Source of the DNA: Gammaproteobacteria bacterium
GTDB taxonomy: Bacteria; Pseudomonadota; Gammaproteobacteria; JALTLT01
DNA: 16,639 nucleotides
Reading direction: 5' to 3'
NCBI GenBank assembly: GCA_027001815.1
Contig: JALTLT010000208.1
Coordinates: 1-16,639 of the forward strand
A model generated the notes under the pieces. The model worked only from the letters and a program-made list of their open reading frames with translations. It made no database searches and had not been told where the DNA came from. Made by a program: the position numbers and the translations under genes. Positions 13,209-16,639 of the stretch are shown piece by piece. Positions within the stretch are counted from its first letter, which is position 1. Each line of letters begins with the position of its first letter.

Positions 13209-13598
13209 TTGGACAAGAACATGAAAATCCTGATTGTGGACGACTTCTCCACAATGCGGCGCATCATCAAGAACCTGCTCCGGGATCTCGGCTTCACCAA
13301 TACCAGCGAAGCGGACGACGGCAAGACGGCGCTGCCGATGTTGCAGGGGGGCGGCTTCGATTTCCTCATCACGGACTGGAACATGCCCGGCATGACCGGC
13401 ATCGATCTGCTGCGGGCGGTGAGGGCGGATTCCAATCTGGCAGGGCTGCCGGTGCTGATGGTCACTGCCGAGTCGAAGCGGGACCAGATCGTCGAGGCGG
13501 CCCAGGCCGGCGTGAACGGCTACATCGTGAAGCCCTTCACGGCCCAGACCCTCAAGGAGAAGATCGACAAGATATTCGAGCGGGTCAACGCAGCCTGA
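13209..13598 (+). CDS. cheY: Chemotaxis response regulator CheY
   Basis: 129 residues from TTG 13209 (translated as Met). CheY carries phosphate from CheA to FliM. All receiver residues are present: acidic pair D11-D12, phosphoacceptor D56 in TDWNMPGMTG, switch residues T86 and Y105, and K108 in VKPF. It is a single-domain protein, as usual for CheY. Many relatives start at the MKILIVDD methionine (here residue 5, ATG 13221), but the AGGAGGT site fits only the TTG. It lies 65 bases after fliA; I see no FliA-type or sigma-54 promoter in that gap, so read-through from the flhA unit is likely. cheZ follows after 17 bases. Confidence 0.96.
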   Translation: MDKNMKILIVDDFSTMRRIIKNLLRDLGFTNTSEADDGKTALPMLQGGGFDFLITDWNMPGMTGIDLLRAVRADSNLAGLPVLMVTAESKRDQIVEAAQAGVNGYIVKPFTAQTLKEKIDKIFERVNAA

Positions 13599-13615
13599 AG
13601 CGAGAGGAGAACGAC

Positions 13616-14395
13616 ATGGATTCACAGAATCTCGCTGAGGTGCGGGCGGACGACGAGACCCTGGCGCGGGCGCGTGATCTGGTGGTCGCCCTCGAGGCGG
13701 GGAAGGAGGAAGAGGCCCGCCTGATCCTGGACGATCTGGCCCGCCTGCGGGAGGGACAGTTGTTCCAGGAACTGGGCAAGCTGACCCGTGAGCTGCACGA
13801 GACACTCAAGAACTTTCACCTCGATGCACGACTCTCCGATCTGGCCGAGCAGGAGATCCCCGATGCCAAGGAGCGCCTCAACCACGTCATCGACATGACC
13901 GAACAGGCGGCTCACCGGACCCTCAATGCGGTGGAGGAGGCGCTGCCTCTCGCCGAAGGGCTGGAAGAGGAGAGCGGTGCGATCCGTGCGGAGTGGGAGC
14001 GTTTCCGGCGCAAGGAGATGAGTGCCGACCAGTTCCGCGCCTTCTCACGGCGTCTCGACCAGTTCCTGCCGCGGGTGGAGGAAGAGGTCCGGCAATTGCA
14101 CCGGCACATCTCCGATGTGCTCATGGCGCAGGATTTCCAGGATCTCACCGGGCAGATCATCCGCCGGGTCATCACCCTCGTACAGGACGTGGAACAGAGT
14201 CTGGTGGATCTGATCCGCCTCTCCGGAGGCCGTTCTCCCCAGGAGCAGGAGAAGGGGGCCGGGGAGGGAGAGGAGAAGGAGAAGGAGAAGAGGAACATCG
14301 TTGCCGAAGGACCCCAGGTGCTGGCCAGCGAGGCCGAGAATACGGTCAGCGGCCAGGATGAGGTGGACGATCTCCTTTCGAGTCTGGGTTTCTGA
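13616..14395 (+). CDS. cheZ: CheY-phosphate phosphatase CheZ
   Basis: 259 residues, longer than the enterobacterial protein (about 214) but like Pseudomonas CheZ. The catalytic helix AQDFQDLTGQ (171-180) holds the acidic residue D176 and the water-positioning Q180, equivalent to D143 and Q147 of E. coli. The C-terminal CheY-binding helix DEVDDLLSSLGF (248-259) is intact. Between them is a Glu/Lys-rich low-complexity linker (about 208-226, EQEKGAGEGEEKEKEKR). The remainder is a long helical hairpin, as expected for the CheZ four-helix dimer. ATG with AGAGGAG upstream. cheA starts 73 bases after the stop. Confidence 0.96.
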   Translation: MDSQNLAEVRADDETLARARDLVVALEAGKEEEARLILDDLARLREGQLFQELGKLTRELHETLKNFHLDARLSDLAEQEIPDAKERLNHVIDMTEQAAHRTLNAVEEALPLAEGLEEESGAIRAEWERFRRKEMSADQFRAFSRRLDQFLPRVEEEVRQLHRHISDVLMAQDFQDLTGQIIRRVITLVQDVEQSLVDLIRLSGGRSPQEQEKGAGEGEEKEKEKRNIVAEGPQVLASEAENTVSGQDEVDDLLSSLGF

Positions 14396-14468
14396 TCGAA
14401 GGTGACCAACGGTTGCGCCCCCTCGTTGCCTGGGAGGCGCCGGGGATGCAGGGCTGGGAGAAGAGGGT

Positions 14469-16639
14469 ATGACGATCGATGCCGATGACGAGATTCTCCA
14501 GGACTTTCTGGTCGAGGCCGGCGAGATTCTGGAGCAGCTCAACGAACAGTTGGTGGAACTCGAACAGACGCCCGAGGACGCCGATCTCCTCAACTCGGTG
14601 TTTCGCGGATTCCACACCGTAAAGGGTGGTGCGGGTTTCCTCAACCTCACCAACATGGTGGATCTCTGCCACCGCGCCGAGGATGTTTTCAACCTGCTTC
14701 GGCAGGGTGAACGTTTCCTCGACGCACCGACCATGGACGTCTTCCTGCAGGTCCTCGACGTCCTCAACGAGCAGTTTGCCACCCTCAATGGGGGGGAGGA
14801 GCCGCACGCCGCACCGGCGGAGCTGCTGACCACGCTGGAACGGCTCGTCGAAGGTGATGTCCCTGCTGCACCCGACACCGACGCCGCTGCCGAAGCAGGG
14901 CCGACGCCGGCGGAGGCCGTGCCGGAGGAGACCGCTGCCGAGGAAGCTGCCGCCGCCGACGACGATATCACCGACGAAGAGTTCGACGCGCTTCTCGATG
15001 CGATGCAGGACGAGGAGCCCCCTGCGGCGGCAGGGGAGGCGGAGAGTGCCGGCGCCGGAGATCGGCCCGCCGAGGGGAGTGACGAGATCACCGACGAGGA
15101 GTTCGAGAAACTGCTCGACGAGCTGCACGGGGAAGGCAGGTTCAAGGCGGGAGTGCCGGCCGACGGTGCCGGAACCGCTGCCGGGGCGGGAGAAGCCAGC
15201 GACGAGATCACCGACGAGGAGTTCGAGAAACTGCTCGACGAGCTGCATGGGGAAGGGCGTTTCGACCCCGGTGCGGTGAAGGGAACGACCTCCTCCGGTG
15301 GAGAGGCCGCCTCCTCTTCTTCCGGCGCGGAGGTGCCGTCACCTCCAGCCGGTGGCGACGCCGCCCCCGCCGAACCGGCGGAGAAGAAGCCCGCGCCTGC
15401 GGCGACCGCCACGAAGCAGACGCCGCAGGTGAAGCCGGCCGAGGGGCGGGGGAAGGAGAAGAAGGCCGCCCGCCCCACCGGGGAGGCGACGGTACGTGTC
15501 GATACCCGCCGCCTGGACGACATCATGAACATGGTCGGAGAGCTGGTGCTGGTGCGCAACCGGCTCCATACCCTGAAGACGGCGCTCGGAGACGAGGAGA
15601 TCTCCAAGGCCGTGGCGAGTCTCGACCTGGTCACCGCCGATCTCCAGGTGGCGGTGATGAAGACCCGCATGCAGCCCATCAAGAAGGTGTTCGGCCGGTT
15701 CCCCCGGGTGGTACGCGATCTCGCCCGCAGCCTCAAGAAGGAGGTGGAGCTGGTGCTGGAAGGGGCCGACACCGATCTGGACAAGAATCTGGTGGAGGCG
15801 CTGGCCGACCCCCTGATCCACCTGGTGCGCAATGCCGTCGACCACGGCATCGAGAGCCCGGAGGAGCGGGAGAGGAAAGGCAAGCCCCGTACCGGCCGGG
15901 TGGTGCTCTCTGCCGCCCAGGAGGGGGATCACATCCTGCTCACCATCGAGGACGACGGGGCCGGCATGGATCCCGAGAAGTTGCGTGCCAAGGCGGTGGA
16001 GAAGGGGCTCATGGACGAGGAGGTGGCACGTCGCCTCGACGAGCGGGACTGCTACAACCTGATCTTCCATCCCGGCTTCTCCACCAAGGAGCAGATCTCC
16101 GACGTTTCCGGCCGGGGGGTCGGCATGGACGTGGTGAAGACCCGCATCGCCCAGCTGAACGGCACCATCGACATCGACTCCCGGGCCGGCAAGGGGTCGG
16201 TGATCAGCATCAAGCTGCCGCTGACTCTCGCCATCATGCCGACGCTGATGGTCAAGGTGGGCGAGCGCACCTTCGCCCTGCCGCTCTCCAGTGTCAGTGA
16301 GATCTTCCATCTGGATGCCGCCCGCACCAACGTGGTGGATGGCCAGCTCGTGGTCCTGGTCCGCGAGAAGGCGATGCCGCTCTTCTATCTCCAGCAGTGG
16401 CTGCTGCCGGGCGGCGATGCGGAGTGTGACCCCGAGACCCAGCAGGTGGTGGTGACCCAGTTCGGCAACCAGCGGGTCGGCTTCGTGGTCAACCAGGTGG
16501 TGGGACAGGAAGAGGTGGTGATCAAGCCGCTGGGCGCCATGCTCCATGGTCTGCCGGGCTTCGCCGGTGCCACCATCACCGGTGATGGACGCATTGCCCT
16601 GATCCTGGATGTGCCGAGCCTGATGAGGGCCTACGCGCG
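14469..16639 (+). CDS. cheA: Chemotaxis histidine kinase CheA (partial, 3' end outside window)
   Basis: 723 residues are visible and the frame is still open at the window edge. CheA autophosphorylates under receptor control and passes phosphate to CheY (and CheB). The P1 (HPt) domain spans about 1-105 with phosphorylated H49 in FHTVKGGAGF. About 130-340 is an acidic, Ala/Pro-rich linker with no recognisable P2 domain, but with three repeats of a DEITDEEFEKLLDELHG-type motif. The dimerisation domain starts near T341 (TVRVDTRRLDDIMNMVGELV). The kinase domain has the N-box with N455 (VRNAVDHGIE), DDGAGMD (495-501) and GRGVGMD (548-554). The CheW-like P5 domain runs from about 580 to the edge. 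The start has GGGAGAAGAGGG just upstream. Confidence 0.96.
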   Translation, partial: MTIDADDEILQDFLVEAGEILEQLNEQLVELEQTPEDADLLNSVFRGFHTVKGGAGFLNLTNMVDLCHRAEDVFNLLRQGERFLDAPTMDVFLQVLDVLNEQFATLNGGEEPHAAPAELLTTLERLVEGDVPAAPDTDAAAEAGPTPAEAVPEETAAEEAAAADDDITDEEFDALLDAMQDEEPPAAAGEAESAGAGDRPAEGSDEITDEEFEKLLDELHGEGRFKAGVPADGAGTAAGAGEASDEITDEEFEKLLDELHGEGRFDPGAVKGTTSSGGEAASSSSGAEVPSPPAGGDAAPAEPAEKKPAPAATATKQTPQVKPAEGRGKEKKAARPTGEATVRVDTRRLDDIMNMVGELVLVRNRLHTLKTALGDEEISKAVASLDLVTADLQVAVMKTRMQPIKKVFGRFPRVVRDLARSLKKEVELVLEGADTDLDKNLVEALADPLIHLVRNAVDHGIESPEERERKGKPRTGRVVLSAAQEGDHILLTIEDDGAGMDPEKLRAKAVEKGLMDEEVARRLDERDCYNLIFHPGFSTKEQISDVSGRGVGMDVVKTRIAQLNGTIDIDSRAGKGSVISIKLPLTLAIMPTLMVKVGERTFALPLSSVSEIFHLDAARTNVVDGQLVVLVREKAMPLFYLQQWLLPGGDAECDPETQQVVVTQFGNQRVGFVVNQVVGQEEVVIKPLGAMLHGLPGFAGATITGDGRIALILDVPSLMRAYA
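14958..15256 (+). repeat. Three in-frame 120-bp-spaced repeats in the cheA linker
   Basis: The motif D-(D/E)-I-T-D-E-E-F starts at codons for residues 165, 205 and 245, that is at 14961, 15081 and 15201, exactly 120 bp (40 residues) apart. Units 2 and 3 are identical at 55 of 56 bases (15081-15136 against 15201-15256), including wobble positions. Unit 1 is diverged (ITDEEFDALLDAMQ). The sequence between the motifs is not conserved. Confidence 0.9.

Noticed and set aside
14045..15883. Long minus-strand frame (612 codons) opposite cheZ and cheA, Ser-rich
   Set aside because: It mirrors the low-complexity CheA linker; cheA itself has clear kinase motifs on the plus strand.

Overview
The window is high-GC DNA from what looks like a polar-flagellated gammaproteobacterium. 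The gene order fliL-fliM-fliN-fliO-fliP-fliQ-fliR-flhB, then flhA-flhF-fleN(flhG)-fliA, then cheY-cheZ-cheA matches the Pseudomonas-type flagellar/chemotaxis locus. CheZ, FlhF/FleN and sigma-54 (-24/-12) promoters point the same way. I cannot name the genus; a non-Pseudomonas gammaproteobacterium is an inference from synteny and from the unfamiliar repeats.

Layout. (1) 1-1363, minus strand: a TetR-family regulator and, downstream of it, the N-terminus of an RND/MMPL-type exporter cut by the window edge. Between them is a nested palindromic repeat (446-718). (2) 1364-1785: divergent intergenic region with a possible TetR operator, a second repeat copy (1427-1588) and a consensus sigma-54 promoter for fliL. 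(3) 1786-7285: the compact fliL-flhB operon, holding the C-ring switch proteins FliM/FliN and the type III export gate FliOPQR-FlhB, mostly with overlapping or nearly overlapping reading frames. (4) 7286-7794: a single-gene unit with its own consensus sigma-54 promoter, a 65-residue acidic protein with a signal peptide, and a rho-independent terminator. I do not recognise this protein. (5) 7842-8032: the third repeat copy. (6) 8072-16639: a probable sigma-54 promoter, then flhA, flhF, fleN, fliA, cheY, cheZ and cheA, which is cut at the right edge.

How the genes work together. FliPQR, FlhA and FlhB (with FliO as assembly factor) build the flagellar export gate. FliM/FliN form the switch that binds phospho-CheY, and FliL supports the motor. 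FlhF places the flagellum at the pole and FleN limits flagellar number. FliA (sigma-28) turns on late genes. CheA phosphorylates CheY, and CheZ dephosphorylates it.

The parts least explained by known families are the sigma-54-driven small secreted acidic protein between flhB and flhA, a dispersed repeat family with near-perfect terminal inverted repeats and base-pair covariation, and a three-unit 40-residue repeat in the CheA linker.
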